A DNA stretch of 55,018 nucleotides from a virus: IMG/VR virus record IMGVR_UViG_3300048586_000930, positions 1-55,018 of that record; one strand, given 5' to 3'. Each line of letters opens with the position of its first letter. Within the stretch, counting starts at the first letter, position 1. The translations under genes and the position numbers were made by a program. Shown here one piece after another: positions 16,009-24,656 of this stretch. Under the pieces are notes generated by a model, which saw only the letters and a list, made by a program, of their open reading frames with translations, had not been told where the DNA came from and did no database searches.

Positions 16009-18323
16009 CGGATGCCCCCTCCTTTATGGCCGATTACGGCGAGCGCCTGGTCGATAACGGCTATTCGGTCATCCCGATCATGCCGGGCACCAAGGTGCCG
16101 GGGCGCTTCACCGGCGGGGAGTGGTCGCCCTATCCCGACTGGGCGCGTCACTGCGACCGGCCGACGAAGTCCTTCGAGGTGGACATCTGGCGCCGCTGGC
16201 CCGGCTGCGGCGTCGGCATCGCCACCGGCGCCGTTGTGGGCATCGACATAGATATCGTGGACGGCGCGCTGGCCATCCAGATCGCCGAGCTCGCCACGTC
16301 CATGCTTGGCGAGACCCCCTGCCTGCGCATCGGCCGCGCCCCGAAGCGCCTGCTGGTCTATCGCGCCGCCACGCCCTTCGCGGGCCGGAAGCGCCATCCC
16401 CTCGAGCTGCTGGCGCGTGGCCAGCAATTCGTCGCCTATGCCGTCCACCCGGACACCGGCCGCCCCTATGAATGGCCGGAGGACAGCCTGGTGGAGCTGT
16501 CGCTGTCCCGATTGCCGGTCGTGGACGAGGCCGGCTGCACGGCCTTCCTGGACGCTGCCTGGCAGCTCGTGCCGGACGAGGTAAGGGTCAACTCGATCCT
16601 GGCGGACGCGCCCACCAGCACCTGGCGAGGCCCGAGTGACCCGAAGGGCACGCGGGATGCCATCGCGGCGGCACTTGCCTGGCTGCCGAACGACGACCTG
16701 CCGGGCAACGAGTGGATTACCGTCGGCGCCGCCATCAAGGCCGCGATCGGCGAGGAGGGCCGCGACCTCTGGCTCGACTGGTCGCGGCGGTCCGGGAAAT
16801 CAGGGCAGTCCGGTCGATCGGACACCCCCGAGCGGCGCTGGGCCTCGCTGCGGCCGCACAGCGTCGGCGCGGGGAAAATTTACTGGCTGGCCGAGCAGCG
16901 CGGCTGGGTGCCGGATCCTGCTCTGACGCTGAACGGCACTGCAGCGGAGCAGGCGGCACAGCCGCATCCCGCGGCCGGCCTGCTGGCGAAGGTCGCGGTG
17001 GCGCCGCTGCCGATCGCACCGCCGCCGAAGCCCTATCGCGTCCCGCCCGAGCTGCTGCAGGTGGATGGTGCGCTGCGCATGTTCGTGGACTATGCCACGG
17101 CCAGTGCCGTCAGCCCGCAGCCGTTCCTCTCGCTGGGTGCCGCCATCTGCCTGGTCGGCGCCATCGCCGGCCGCCGCTATCGCACCCCCACCGATCTGCG
17201 CAGCAACGTCTACGCCATCGGCATCGCCGACAGCGGCGGCGGGAAAGACCATGCCCGGCGCTGCGCGAAACGCGCGATCTACGCCGCAGGCCTGGACCGA
17301 TACCTTGGCGGCGAGGATCTCGCCTCCTCGGCGGGGCTGCTCACGTCGCTGCAGCGCCATCCCGCCCGCCTGTTCCAGGTGGACGAATTCGGCCAGTTCC
17401 TGAAGCTGGTCCTGAACCAGCGCGCACCGGCGCATAAGGCGGCCATCTGGTCGGAGCTGACGAAGCTCTACACCTCAGCGGCTGAGCCCTACATCGGCGC
17501 AGAATACGCCGACCAGAAGGCGCGGCCGCGCGTCACCATCGAGCAGCCCTGCGCCTGCATCTGGGGCGTCACCGTCCCGGGCCCGCTGTGGACCGCCCTG
17601 GAAGGCGGTGCGCTCGCCGACGGCTCGATCGCGCGCTTCCTGGTCTTCCTGACGGACGACGACTACCCGGAGCGCAATGAGACGCCGGGGCCGATGGATC
17701 CGCCGGCGGCGCTGGTGTCCGCCCTTCAGGGGATCGCTCGCGGCGTGCCCGGCCACAGCCATGGCGGGAACATCGCCGATGCCATGGAGTCCTCGGCGCC
17801 GATCCACGCCTACACGGTGCCGCTCAGCCCCGACGCGGAGACCGCGATGGCGCGTGTGCGTCGGGAGGCCACCGAGCTCCTGCGGTCGCACCGTGGCACC
17901 TACGCCACCGCACTGTTCGGCCGATACGCCGAGAACGCGGCGAAGCTGGCGATGATCGCCGCGGTCAGTCGTGATCCCGCCCGGCCCATCACCCAGGCCC
18001 GCGACGTCACCTGGGCCTCGGCGCTGGTCGAGCACTGCATCGGCACACTGCTTCGCGAAGCCGAGCGTCTTGTCGCCGACACGCCGGCGCATTCCCGCAT
18101 CAAGAAGGTCCTCGAGGTGATCCGCAAGGCCGGCCGGATCAGCCGCAGCGCCTTCGTCCGGAAGACGCAGTTCCTCTCGAAGGCCGAGCGGGAGGACGCC
18201 ATCGCCACGCTGCTCGACAGCAAGCAGATCGCGATCGAGGTCACGCAGAACGCCTCCGGCCCCGGCACCAGCTGGATCATCGCCACCGAACCACAGGAGG
18301 GCTTGAAGAGTGATGCTGCATGA
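16005..18323 (+). CDS. PrimPol-DUF3987 primase-helicase
   Basis: A 772-residue replication protein. A GTG start overlaps the preceding stop and is preceded by a strong AAGGAGG site. The N-terminal 200 residues are a bifunctional primase/polymerase domain with the catalytic GIDIDI acidic pair and the FVAYAVHPDTG strand. Residues about 340-680 form a DUF3987 helicase with a Walker A variant IADSGGGKDH and Walker B FQVDEFG. A winged-helix-like C-terminus follows. It is expected to start and drive phage DNA replication. Confidence 0.85.
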   Translation: MTDAPSFMADYGERLVDNGYSVIPIMPGTKVPGRFTGGEWSPYPDWARHCDRPTKSFEVDIWRRWPGCGVGIATGAVVGIDIDIVDGALAIQIAELATSMLGETPCLRIGRAPKRLLVYRAATPFAGRKRHPLELLARGQQFVAYAVHPDTGRPYEWPEDSLVELSLSRLPVVDEAGCTAFLDAAWQLVPDEVRVNSILADAPTSTWRGPSDPKGTRDAIAAALAWLPNDDLPGNEWITVGAAIKAAIGEEGRDLWLDWSRRSGKSGQSGRSDTPERRWASLRPHSVGAGKIYWLAEQRGWVPDPALTLNGTAAEQAAQPHPAAGLLAKVAVAPLPIAPPPKPYRVPPELLQVDGALRMFVDYATASAVSPQPFLSLGAAICLVGAIAGRRYRTPTDLRSNVYAIGIADSGGGKDHARRCAKRAIYAAGLDRYLGGEDLASSAGLLTSLQRHPARLFQVDEFGQFLKLVLNQRAPAHKAAIWSELTKLYTSAAEPYIGAEYADQKARPRVTIEQPCACIWGVTVPGPLWTALEGGALADGSIARFLVFLTDDDYPERNETPGPMDPPAALVSALQGIARGVPGHSHGGNIADAMESSAPIHAYTVPLSPDAETAMARVRREATELLRSHRGTYATALFGRYAENAAKLAMIAAVSRDPARPITQARDVTWASALVEHCIGTLLREAERLVADTPAHSRIKKVLEVIRKAGRISRSAFVRKTQFLSKAEREDAIATLLDSKQIAIEVTQNASGPGTSWIIATEPQEGLKSDAA

Positions 18324-18507
18324 TGCGCGCAAACCCGCGGAAAACCGGACTCTTCAACAATTCAACTTTTCACGCGGGCGTATGCAGACGTTCGGGCGGG
18401 GGCGCGGGGGAGAGAGACCCATTGAAGAGTTTGAAGAATTGAATAGTCATATTGATCAGATACTTAGGCCTCTCCCACCCCCTCGACTCTTCACCACTCT
18501 TCAAGAG
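18303..18507. repeat. Iteron-like TTGAAGAG repeats, possible replication origin
   Basis: The octamer TTGAAGAG occurs at 18303-18310 and 18422-18429 (near copy TTGAAGAA at 18431-18438). Its complement CTCTTCAA lies at 18350-18357 and 18497-18504, with CTCTTCA at 18487-18493. The last full copy is part of the 11-base palindrome CTCTTCAAGAG (18497-18507). The stretch is markedly AT-richer than its flanks and sits at the end of the primase-helicase gene, as phage origins often do. Confidence 0.5.
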
Positions 18508-18531
18508 CGCGGCCGGGGGAGGCAGGCGTGA
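18310..18531 (+). CDS. Doubtful small ORF across the iteron region
   Basis: A 73-codon frame starting inside the end of the primase-helicase gene and ending in a GTGA overlap with the next gene. Its composition follows the repeat DNA rather than a normal phage protein, and no domain is visible. It may be non-coding. Confidence 0.25.
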   Translation: MMLHDARKPAENRTLQQFNFSRGRMQTFGRGRGGERPIEEFEELNSHIDQILRPLPPPRLFTTLQERGRGRQA

Positions 18532-18758
18532 GCATGCCTGGCGCGCCCTTGCCGCCCCGCTCGTCCCTCGACCGCGGAAGCCGCAGCGCAACCACTGTGC
18601 CCGAGATGGAGATGCTGCGCCGCCGCGTCTGGCTGCAGCAGGGCGTGGTCTCGCTGCACCTCGAGGACATCACCGATCCCTGGCTGCGCCAGGCGATCCA
18701 GAACGAAGCCGTGCGCCGTTGGGGCCCGCGGCAGCAGGAGAAGACTCATGGCCGGTAA
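18528..18758 (+). CDS. Hypothetical phage protein, 76 aa
   Basis: GTG start preceded by GGGGGAGG; an ATG two codons later is equally possible. Contains a helical segment (EMEMLRRRVWLQQGVV). Overlaps the start of the DUF6456 gene, indicating one transcript. No family recognised. Confidence 0.55.
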   Translation: MSMPGAPLPPRSSLDRGSRSATTVPEMEMLRRRVWLQQGVVSLHLEDITDPWLRQAIQNEAVRRWGPRQQEKTHGR

Positions 18759-19296
18759 GCGGAAGGCAAAGGACTCGAAGCGGAACGAGGCCCTCGGGCC
18801 GTCGAAGTGGCGGATGCAGCATGGCGGGTTCTCGGAGCCGATCCGTGAGGCCGATCCCGAGACTGGCCTGCCGGTCGTGCACCGTCGCACGGTCGACACC
18901 CTCGGCCAGATGCTCGCCAACGGCACTATTACGGAGGAGATGCACGACGCCGGCGCCGTGTTCCGCCGGCAGTTCCGTGTCGCCGCTCTGGATCAGCTGC
19001 GTGCCATGCCGCTGATCCGCATTCCTGGCGGCTCCGGTGATTCCCTCACCGATCGCCAGGTTGCTGCCCGGGAGCAGATCGCGCATGCCATGATGGCGCT
19101 GGGCGGCTTCGAGAGCGCAGCCGGCTCCTGCGTCTGGCACGTTGTGGGGCGGGAATGCTCCGTGCGGGAATGGGCGCTGCGCCAGGGCTGGGGTGGGCGC
19201 AGCGTTGGCCACGCGCAGGCCCAGGGCATGTTGGTGGCGGCGCTCGGTGTCCTGGCCGCGGTCTATGGTCTGGTGCCGGCGCGGCGAGCAGCGTGA
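18748..19296 (+). CDS. DUF6456-like phage protein, 182 aa
   Basis: Basic N-terminus (MAGKRKAKDSKR) followed by a helical domain. The segments GTITEEMHDAGAVFRRQFRV and AGSCVWHVVGRECSVREWAL resemble DUF6456, a putative DNA-binding family of alphaproteobacterial chromosomes and phages. Start overlaps the previous frame and has a nearby GGAG site. Role unknown; possibly a regulator or replication accessory. Confidence 0.65.
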   Translation: MAGKRKAKDSKRNEALGPSKWRMQHGGFSEPIREADPETGLPVVHRRTVDTLGQMLANGTITEEMHDAGAVFRRQFRVAALDQLRAMPLIRIPGGSGDSLTDRQVAAREQIAHAMMALGGFESAAGSCVWHVVGRECSVREWALRQGWGGRSVGHAQAQGMLVAALGVLAAVYGLVPARRAA

Positions 19297-19301
19297 GGCG
19301 G

Positions 19302-19508
19302 TCACTCCATGCCGAGCACGAAGGCGACCGCCTCGCCGATCAGCGTGAATGGCAGGGCCGGATGATGGGCGAGGATGGCGTCGTGGACAGCCTTGCTGGT
19401 GTCGACCCTGGTGAAGGGATCGGGAGGTCGCCGCGCAGCCCGTGCGGCGGCCAGCGTCGAGACGCTCAGCCATGGCGGAGGAAGGCGGGGTGGCTCGCCA
19501 TCGGGCAT
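19302..19508 (-). CDS. Possible small antisense-strand gene, 68 aa
   Basis: Between two rightward genes, a minus-strand frame starting at ATG 19506-19508 reads as a plausible soluble protein (AVHDAILAHHPALPFTLIGE near the end). The plus-strand frames across the same DNA look like noise. No family recognised. The rest of the gap, 19509-19582, holds nothing I can name beyond the next gene's ribosome site. Confidence 0.4.
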   Translation of the reverse strand: MPDGEPPRLPPPWLSVSTLAAARAARRPPDPFTRVDTSKAVHDAILAHHPALPFTLIGEAVAFVLGME

Positions 19509-19582
19509 GCGGACGCATATCGCCCCTATGAGAACAATACAAGAACATGATAGAGAGACCGTGCTCACGAAGGAGGACGGTA

Positions 19583-19918
19583 ATGGCCGCACGTCGCCGG
19601 GCAGCGACACGCCCTCTCGATGCGGCGCTGGTGCGCCTGCAGACGATGGCGGCGCGTGGGGTCCAGCCGACCCGCATGGCGCGCGAGGTTGAGATCATCG
19701 TCGGTGAATGGCTTGGTGAGTCGGATGCCGATCCTGGTGACGTGAGGTCCCGGCTGGACGAACTGCATGAGCAGCTGGCGTCCGGCGTTGTCGATGCCGA
19801 GGAGCAGGTGTCCTACGTCGATCCCGATGAGGCAGCCGCGGTGAAGCAGGCTGGCGTCACCTTGGCGGCGCTGGTCGCGACGCGGGATGCGGTCGAGCGC
19901 GCACGCAACGCGCTGTAA
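19583..19918 (+). CDS. Hypothetical helical protein, 111 aa
   Basis: ATG preceded by a strong GAAGGAGG site five to seven bases upstream, which fixes the start. The protein is acidic and largely helical with a likely coiled-coil part (residues about 45-65). Function unknown. It stands alone between the DUF6456-like and HU genes. Confidence 0.6.
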   Translation: MAARRRAATRPLDAALVRLQTMAARGVQPTRMAREVEIIVGEWLGESDADPGDVRSRLDELHEQLASGVVDAEEQVSYVDPDEAAAVKQAGVTLAALVATRDAVERARNAL

Positions 19919-20009
19919 TCCGCACGGCCGGCACAGCCATGCCGCGTTGGTTGCTGACAGGCTGTCTTGGCTTCGCTATGGCACGCGCTCTGCAACGGAG
20001 ATCTAGTCT

Positions 20010-20321
20010 GTGTCGAAGAAGTTCCTGACCGACGTCATCGCAAACTCCACCGACTTGTCCGGCGTCGCGGCGACCAAGCTGGCTGGCGACATCATCGAGG
20101 CGATCAAGGGCGAGATCGTCGCGAGCGGCCGGTTCACGATCCCCGACTTCGGCGCCTTCGTTGTGCGCGAGACGCCGAAGCGCACGGCGCTGAACCCCCG
20201 CACGGGTGAGAAGGTGCCCGTGAAGGCGGGTGCGACGGTGAAGTTCAAGGCGAGCCCGGCCCTGAAGACGGCGGCGCTGGGCGGCCTCAAGAAGGCCAAG
20301 CGCAAAGCTGCGAAGGGCTGA
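20010..20321 (+). CDS. HU-family DNA-binding protein
   Basis: A 103-residue HU/IHF-fold protein starting at GTG with a GGAG site. The beta-arm region (FTIPDFGAFVVRETPKRTALNPRTGE) carries the DNA-intercalating arm, and a lysine-rich tail (KKAKRKAAKG) extends the usual 90-residue length. It would bend or compact DNA; phage-borne copies may assist replication, integration or packaging. Confidence 0.9.
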   Translation: MSKKFLTDVIANSTDLSGVAATKLAGDIIEAIKGEIVASGRFTIPDFGAFVVRETPKRTALNPRTGEKVPVKAGATVKFKASPALKTAALGGLKKAKRKAAKG

Positions 20322-20322
20322 G

Positions 20323-20350
20323 ACAGCGACGCGCGGCCGGTCCGCGCTGT
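20323..20350 (+). terminator. Hairpin after the HU gene
   Basis: Nested inverted repeats just after the HU stop: GCGCGG (20331-20336) pairs with CCGCGC (20342-20347), and alternatively ACAGCG pairs with CGCTGT. A weak T-containing run (TGTTACAATT) follows. Likely a modest intrinsic terminator. Confidence 0.45.
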
Positions 20351-20666
20351 TACAATTCACCCGCTGGCGGAGCGGAATCCGCATCTCGTAGACTCTCCCC
20401 ACGATGATGAATTGCGGGTGCAGCCTGCTGCACCGCGGCTCGCCAGCCACAACGTCGCTCAATCGAGACAGTGGCTCGCGAGCCGCAGGGTCCTTCCTGG
20501 GCCCGGCGTATGCGGGGGGCGGAAGCGCGCAACATCGCTAGCGCCTGGCCGGAAATGTGGTTCGCAGTTCGCACCCTTCGGCTCTGATCTCAATTGCTTA
20601 GCTGCGAACCATGGCCGCGCCGGTTCGCAGCCTCGGTTCGCGCCCACCCTGATCCTGGATGGCCCG
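20351..20666 (+). promoter_or_regulatory. Leader of the methyltransferase operon with GGTTCGC boxes
   Basis: A gene-free stretch of about 315 bases. Near its end GGTTCGCAG occurs at 20559-20567 and 20622-20630, its complement CTGCGAACC at 20602-20610, and GGTTCGCGC at 20635-20643. Four copies in 85 bases just upstream of the first methyltransferase look like operator or methylation-sensitive control sites. The rest shows no clear signal. Confidence 0.5.
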
Positions 20667-22133
20667 ATGACGCTCCCCTGGATGGCAGCGAAGATCCTGC
20701 TGCGCCCGGTGGCGGAGCTGCGCGCGCATCCCGGCAACGCGCGCGTGCACGGCGCCGCGCAGATCGAGCAGATCAAGGCCAGCATGCTGGCCTTCGGGTT
20801 CACCAATCCGCTGCTGGTGGACGAGGACGGCGTGCTCATCGCCGGTCACGGCCGCCTCGAGGCCGCGGTGGCGCTTGGCATCGAGAAGGTGCCGACCATC
20901 GTGCTGCGGCATCTCTCCGCGGCGCAGAAGGAGGCGCTGCGGCTCGCCGACAATCGCATCGCGGAGAACGCGACCTGGGACCAGGCGCTGCTGCGCGATG
21001 CGCTCACCGCTGTGCAGGCGGCGCCTGACCTCGACCTTGCGGCGCTCGGCTTCTCGGCCGCGGAGCTCGACGACATCCTCGCGGCGGCTGAAGAGGCCGT
21101 GTCCGACGGCGACGCGCCCGAGGACCTGTCGGCACCCGCGGTCCAGAGGGGCGGGGATGGCGCGGCGGAGACGGAGGAGGCGGCGGAGGATGATCCCGCC
21201 GATGCCGAGTCGGATCCGCCGCGCCAGGCCGTCACCAGGCTGGGCGACCTCTGGCTTCTCGGCGAGCACCGCCTGCTGTGCGGCGACAGCACGGATGCCG
21301 CGTCGGTCGCTCGCGTCATGGGCGCGGACCGTGCAGCGCTGCTCTTCACCAGCCCGCCGTACGGGAACCAGCGCGCCTATACCACTGGCGGCATCTCGGA
21401 TTGGGATGCGCTGATGCGCGGCGTCATCGCCGCTGCCTCCGGCGCGATGCGCGCCGACGGCCAAGTGCTGGTGAACCTCGGCCTGATCCACCGCGAGGGC
21501 GAATGGCAGCCCTACTGGCAGGGGTGGCTCGACTGGATGCGTGCGCAGGGGTGGCGGCGCTTCGGGCTCTACGCCTGGGATCAGGGGCCCGGCCTGCCAG
21601 GCGATTGGAATGGACGCCTCGCGCCGGCCTTCGAGCTGGTCTTCCACTTCAACCGCGAGGCCCGCGCGCCGAATAAGATCGTGCCCTGCAAATGGGCCGG
21701 CACACCGAACAAGGGCAGCGGCTTGCGCGCCGCCGACGGCGAGGTGAAAGCCTACACCCATATCGGGCTCCCCGTGCAGGAGATGCGGATCCCGGACAGC
21801 GTGCTGCGCATCACACGGCACAAGGGCCGGGGCATCGAGACCGAACATCCTGCAGTGTTCCCCGTGGCGCTGCCGGAGCTGCTCCTGCAGACCTACGCAA
21901 ATCTCGGCGACGCGGTGTTCGAGCCCTTTGCCGGCTCCGGCACCACCATCCTCGCCGGACAGCGCACGGGACGGAAGGTCTGGGCGATTGAGCTCGCGCC
22001 GGCCTATGTCGACCTCGCCATCGCGCGCTACCGCATGCTGTTCCCTGAGCTGAACGTCACGCTGGATGGCGACGGCCGAGGTTACGATGCCGTGGCTGCA
22101 GAGCGGGCGGAGGCGCTGTCCGATGCAGCTTGA
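20667..22133 (+). CDS. ParB-N/DNA methyltransferase fusion (TSPPYG type)
   Basis: A 488-residue protein. Residues about 8-95 are a ParB/Srx-type N-terminal domain (NPLLVDEDGVLIAGHGRLEA), followed by an acidic linker (about 135-185). A beta-class methyltransferase follows: catalytic TSPPYG near 228-233 precedes the SAM-binding FEPFAGSGTT near 418-427. Beta-class enzymes make N6-methyladenine or N4-methylcytosine; the substrate cannot be told from sequence. The ATG was chosen at the start of the recognisable domain. No restriction partner is adjacent, so it may protect phage DNA or regulate genes. Confidence 0.85.
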   Translation: MTLPWMAAKILLRPVAELRAHPGNARVHGAAQIEQIKASMLAFGFTNPLLVDEDGVLIAGHGRLEAAVALGIEKVPTIVLRHLSAAQKEALRLADNRIAENATWDQALLRDALTAVQAAPDLDLAALGFSAAELDDILAAAEEAVSDGDAPEDLSAPAVQRGGDGAAETEEAAEDDPADAESDPPRQAVTRLGDLWLLGEHRLLCGDSTDAASVARVMGADRAALLFTSPPYGNQRAYTTGGISDWDALMRGVIAAASGAMRADGQVLVNLGLIHREGEWQPYWQGWLDWMRAQGWRRFGLYAWDQGPGLPGDWNGRLAPAFELVFHFNREARAPNKIVPCKWAGTPNKGSGLRAADGEVKAYTHIGLPVQEMRIPDSVLRITRHKGRGIETEHPAVFPVALPELLLQTYANLGDAVFEPFAGSGTTILAGQRTGRKVWAIELAPAYVDLAIARYRMLFPELNVTLDGDGRGYDAVAAERAEALSDAA

Positions 22134-23391
22134 GCTTCAGGTGACGACCGTCCCCGTCGCGGCGCTGGTCCCCTACGCGGAGAACGCGCGGACGCACTCC
22201 GAGGAGCAGGTGGCGCAGATCGCCGCCTCGATCGCCGAGTTCGGCTTCGTGAACCCGGTGCTGGTGGATGCCGCCGGCGTGCTGGTTGCGGGCCACGGTC
22301 GCGTCATGGCCGCGAAGCGCCTTGGGATGGCGGCGGTGCCGGCGATCCGGCTCGCGCACCTGACCGAGGCGCAGGTGCGGGCGCTGCGGCTGGCCGACAA
22401 CCAGATCGCGCTGAACTCCGGCTGGGACGAGGCGCTGCTCGCCGCCGAGATCGCGCGCATCCGCGACGAGGCGGTGGTGGACCTCGACGTCCTCGGCTTC
22501 TCTGGCATCGAACTCGACCGCCTGCTGGCCGCCGTGGATGCCGGCCTCGAGGACGACGCCGACGACGCGCCCGAGCCCCCGGCCGTGCCGGTCACGCGCG
22601 CTGGCGACCTCTGGCGCTGCGGCGAGCACCGCCTGCTGTGCGGCGACGCCACCAAGCTGGCCGACGTGCAGCGCGCTCTCGGCTCCGATCGCCTCGCTGA
22701 CATGGCCTTCACGGACCCGCCCTACAACGTCGCCTACCAGGGCGGCACCGCGGCGAGGATGACCATCGCCAACGACGCGCTGGGCACCGGCTTCCTCGAC
22801 TTCATCCGCCCAGCGCTCGCGAACCTGCTCTCGGTATCGAAGGGCGCCTGCTACATCTGCATGTCCTCGTCCGAATGGCCGACGCTGCACCGCGCCTGGC
22901 AGGAAGCCGGCGGGAAGTGGTCGAGCACGATCATCTGGGCAAAGAACACCTTCGCGCTCGGTCGCGCCGACTACCACCAGCAGTTCGAGGCGATGCTCTA
23001 CGGCTGGAAGGCGGGCACGCAGCACTACTGGTGCGGCGCGCGTGACCAGGGGAACGTCTGGCGCTTCGACAAGCCGGCGCGGAACGACCTGCACCCGACG
23101 ATGAAGCCGGTGGCGCTGGTCGAGCGTGCCATCCGCAACAGCAGCAAGCAGCGCGACACGGTGCTGGATCCGTTCGGTGGCTCCGGAACTTCGATGATCG
23201 CGGCGGAGCGGACTGGGCGGCGCGCCGTGCTGCTCGAGCTCGATCCGGCCTATGCTGATGTGATCGTGCGTCGCTGGCAGGAGGCGACCGGCGGGACTGC
23301 GGTGCTCGATGCCGAAGATCGCACCTTCGCGGACATCGCCGCGGCACGCGGCATCGTCGATCATGATGTGATCCAGACCGCCGAATCATAG
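22123..23391 (+). CDS. ParB-N/DNA adenine methyltransferase-like fusion (TDPPYN type)
   Basis: A 422-residue paralogue of the preceding gene, starting 11 bases before its stop. The same ParB-like N-terminus (NPVLVDAAGVLVAGHGR) leads into a methyltransferase with DPPY at 198-201 and LDPFGGSGTS near 348-357. The target-recognition region between them differs from the first enzyme, so a different recognition sequence is likely. DPPY favours N6-adenine. Side-by-side ParB-methyltransferases are common in alphaproteobacterial prophages; a host-restriction-evasion role is inferred. Confidence 0.85.
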   Translation: MQLELQVTTVPVAALVPYAENARTHSEEQVAQIAASIAEFGFVNPVLVDAAGVLVAGHGRVMAAKRLGMAAVPAIRLAHLTEAQVRALRLADNQIALNSGWDEALLAAEIARIRDEAVVDLDVLGFSGIELDRLLAAVDAGLEDDADDAPEPPAVPVTRAGDLWRCGEHRLLCGDATKLADVQRALGSDRLADMAFTDPPYNVAYQGGTAARMTIANDALGTGFLDFIRPALANLLSVSKGACYICMSSSEWPTLHRAWQEAGGKWSSTIIWAKNTFALGRADYHQQFEAMLYGWKAGTQHYWCGARDQGNVWRFDKPARNDLHPTMKPVALVERAIRNSSKQRDTVLDPFGGSGTSMIAAERTGRRAVLLELDPAYADVIVRRWQEATGGTAVLDAEDRTFADIAAARGIVDHDVIQTAES

Positions 23392-23488
23392 CAATTCCGC
23401 GGCGCTCCATCTTGCTTGGCTCACGCGTGGCACAGCGCGAATGGTCCGTCACGCGCAGGGGATGCCCTGCACCAAGACGGAGACCAGC

Positions 23489-23725
23489 ATGACCAACCGC
23501 GACGCCCGCGCCGCCCGCAATCAGCAGACGAGCCTCGAGGCCTTCCTGCAGCAGAAGGCCCGCTTCGACGCGATGGTCGCCGAACTGCAGCAGATGAGCG
23601 CGGACCACTTCGTAGCGGATCCCGAGGACGTCCTCTGGGGCAAGGCCGCGAGGCTCGAACACTGGAACAGCCGGCTGGCGAGCGTGACGGATTGCTACTT
23701 CAAGCGCGGTGAATTCGCCGAGTAG
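23489..23725 (+). CDS. Hypothetical phage protein, 78 aa
   Basis: ATG after an ACGGAGACC ribosome site. The protein is helical (SLEAFLQQKARFDAMVAEL) with a tryptophan-containing centre, and no known family is recognised. It lies 97 bases after the second methyltransferase, probably on the same transcript. Confidence 0.55.
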   Translation: MTNRDARAARNQQTSLEAFLQQKARFDAMVAELQQMSADHFVADPEDVLWGKAARLEHWNSRLASVTDCYFKRGEFAE

Positions 23726-23822
23726 CACGCGGCACATCCCGCCGCGGCCCCGACCGGCAGCACCGGCGGGGCTCCCGGCAGTAGGGGCCGATGGTCGGCA
23801 CCCGACACCGGAGACCACCAAG

Positions 23823-24599
23823 ATGACGAAGCTTTCCGACACCCAGCGCGTGATCCTGAGCGCGGCTGCGCAACACGAGATGGGCCTCGCCCGCGCGCCG
23901 AAGACCCTGCCGGCCGCCGCCCGCAACGCGGTGTTCCGCAGCTTGATCAAGACCAACCTGCTGACCGAGACCAACGCCCCGCGGGAGCATGTCGGGCTCG
24001 GCTGGCGGCAGGATGAGGACGGGATCTGGATCGTGGCGCGCATCACCGACGACGGGCTGCGCGCCATCGGCATTGACCCGAACGAGGGGGATGCCCCGGC
24101 CGACACGGCGCCTGCCAGCGCGGAGGAGGCGGCGCCGCGGAGTGAGGACGCCCCGCCGCCCGAAGCCGCCCAGGCCGTGCCCACGCCCGCCCAGCGCGCG
24201 AGTCTGCGCGACGCCGCCGCGGCGCTGCTGGCCGCCTGGGACGACGAAGCCAACCGCGAGGCGGACATCATCACGGCCCTCGACGGCCCGATGGCGGCCC
24301 TCCGCACCGCCCTCGCCGGCAAGCCGCCCCGCGCCGCCCGCGAGCCGGGCGCGCCGCGCAAGCCGCGCGAGGGCACGAAGCAGGAGGCGGTGCTCGCCCT
24401 GCTCCGCCGCGAGGAGGGCGCCACCATCGCGCAGATCTGCGAGGCCACCGGCTGGCAGGGTCACACGGTTCGGGGCTTCTTCGCCGGCCTGAAGAAACGC
24501 CAGGGGATCGAAGTGCAGGTGCTGGAGCGGGTCCGGCAGGTCGGCCCGATCAAGGAAGGAGCGCGGGGCAGCTACACCATCTACAAGGTGGATCGCTAA
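23823..24599 (+). CDS. DUF3489-type DNA-binding protein, 258 aa
   Basis: The C-terminal 80 residues match DUF3489: a winged-helix-like unit with GTKQEAVLALLRREEGATIA and WQGHTVRGFFAGLKKRQGI. The N-terminal 80 residues (KLSDTQRVILSAAAQHEMGL) form a second HTH-like unit, joined by an Ala/Pro/Glu-rich linker. DUF3489 proteins are common in alphaproteobacteria and their prophages; a regulatory role is likely but unproven. It converges on the minus-strand gene at 24657. Confidence 0.75.
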   Translation: MTKLSDTQRVILSAAAQHEMGLARAPKTLPAAARNAVFRSLIKTNLLTETNAPREHVGLGWRQDEDGIWIVARITDDGLRAIGIDPNEGDAPADTAPASAEEAAPRSEDAPPPEAAQAVPTPAQRASLRDAAAALLAAWDDEANREADIITALDGPMAALRTALAGKPPRAAREPGAPRKPREGTKQEAVLALLRREEGATIAQICEATGWQGHTVRGFFAGLKKRQGIEVQVLERVRQVGPIKEGARGSYTIYKVDR

Positions 24600-24611
24600 T
24601 CGCCTGGCGCC

Positions 24612-24636
24612 GCCCGCTGCCGCTTCGGCAGCGGGC
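24612..24636. terminator. Hairpin between convergent genes
   Basis: Perfect 10-bp stem GCCCGCTGCC (24612-24621) / GGCAGCGGGC (24627-24636) with a 5-base loop, between the convergent DUF3489 gene and the minus-strand cargo gene. The symmetric position suits a bidirectional terminator. Confidence 0.65.
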
Positions 24637-24656
24637 TCGACGGCCGGCGGGCGACG

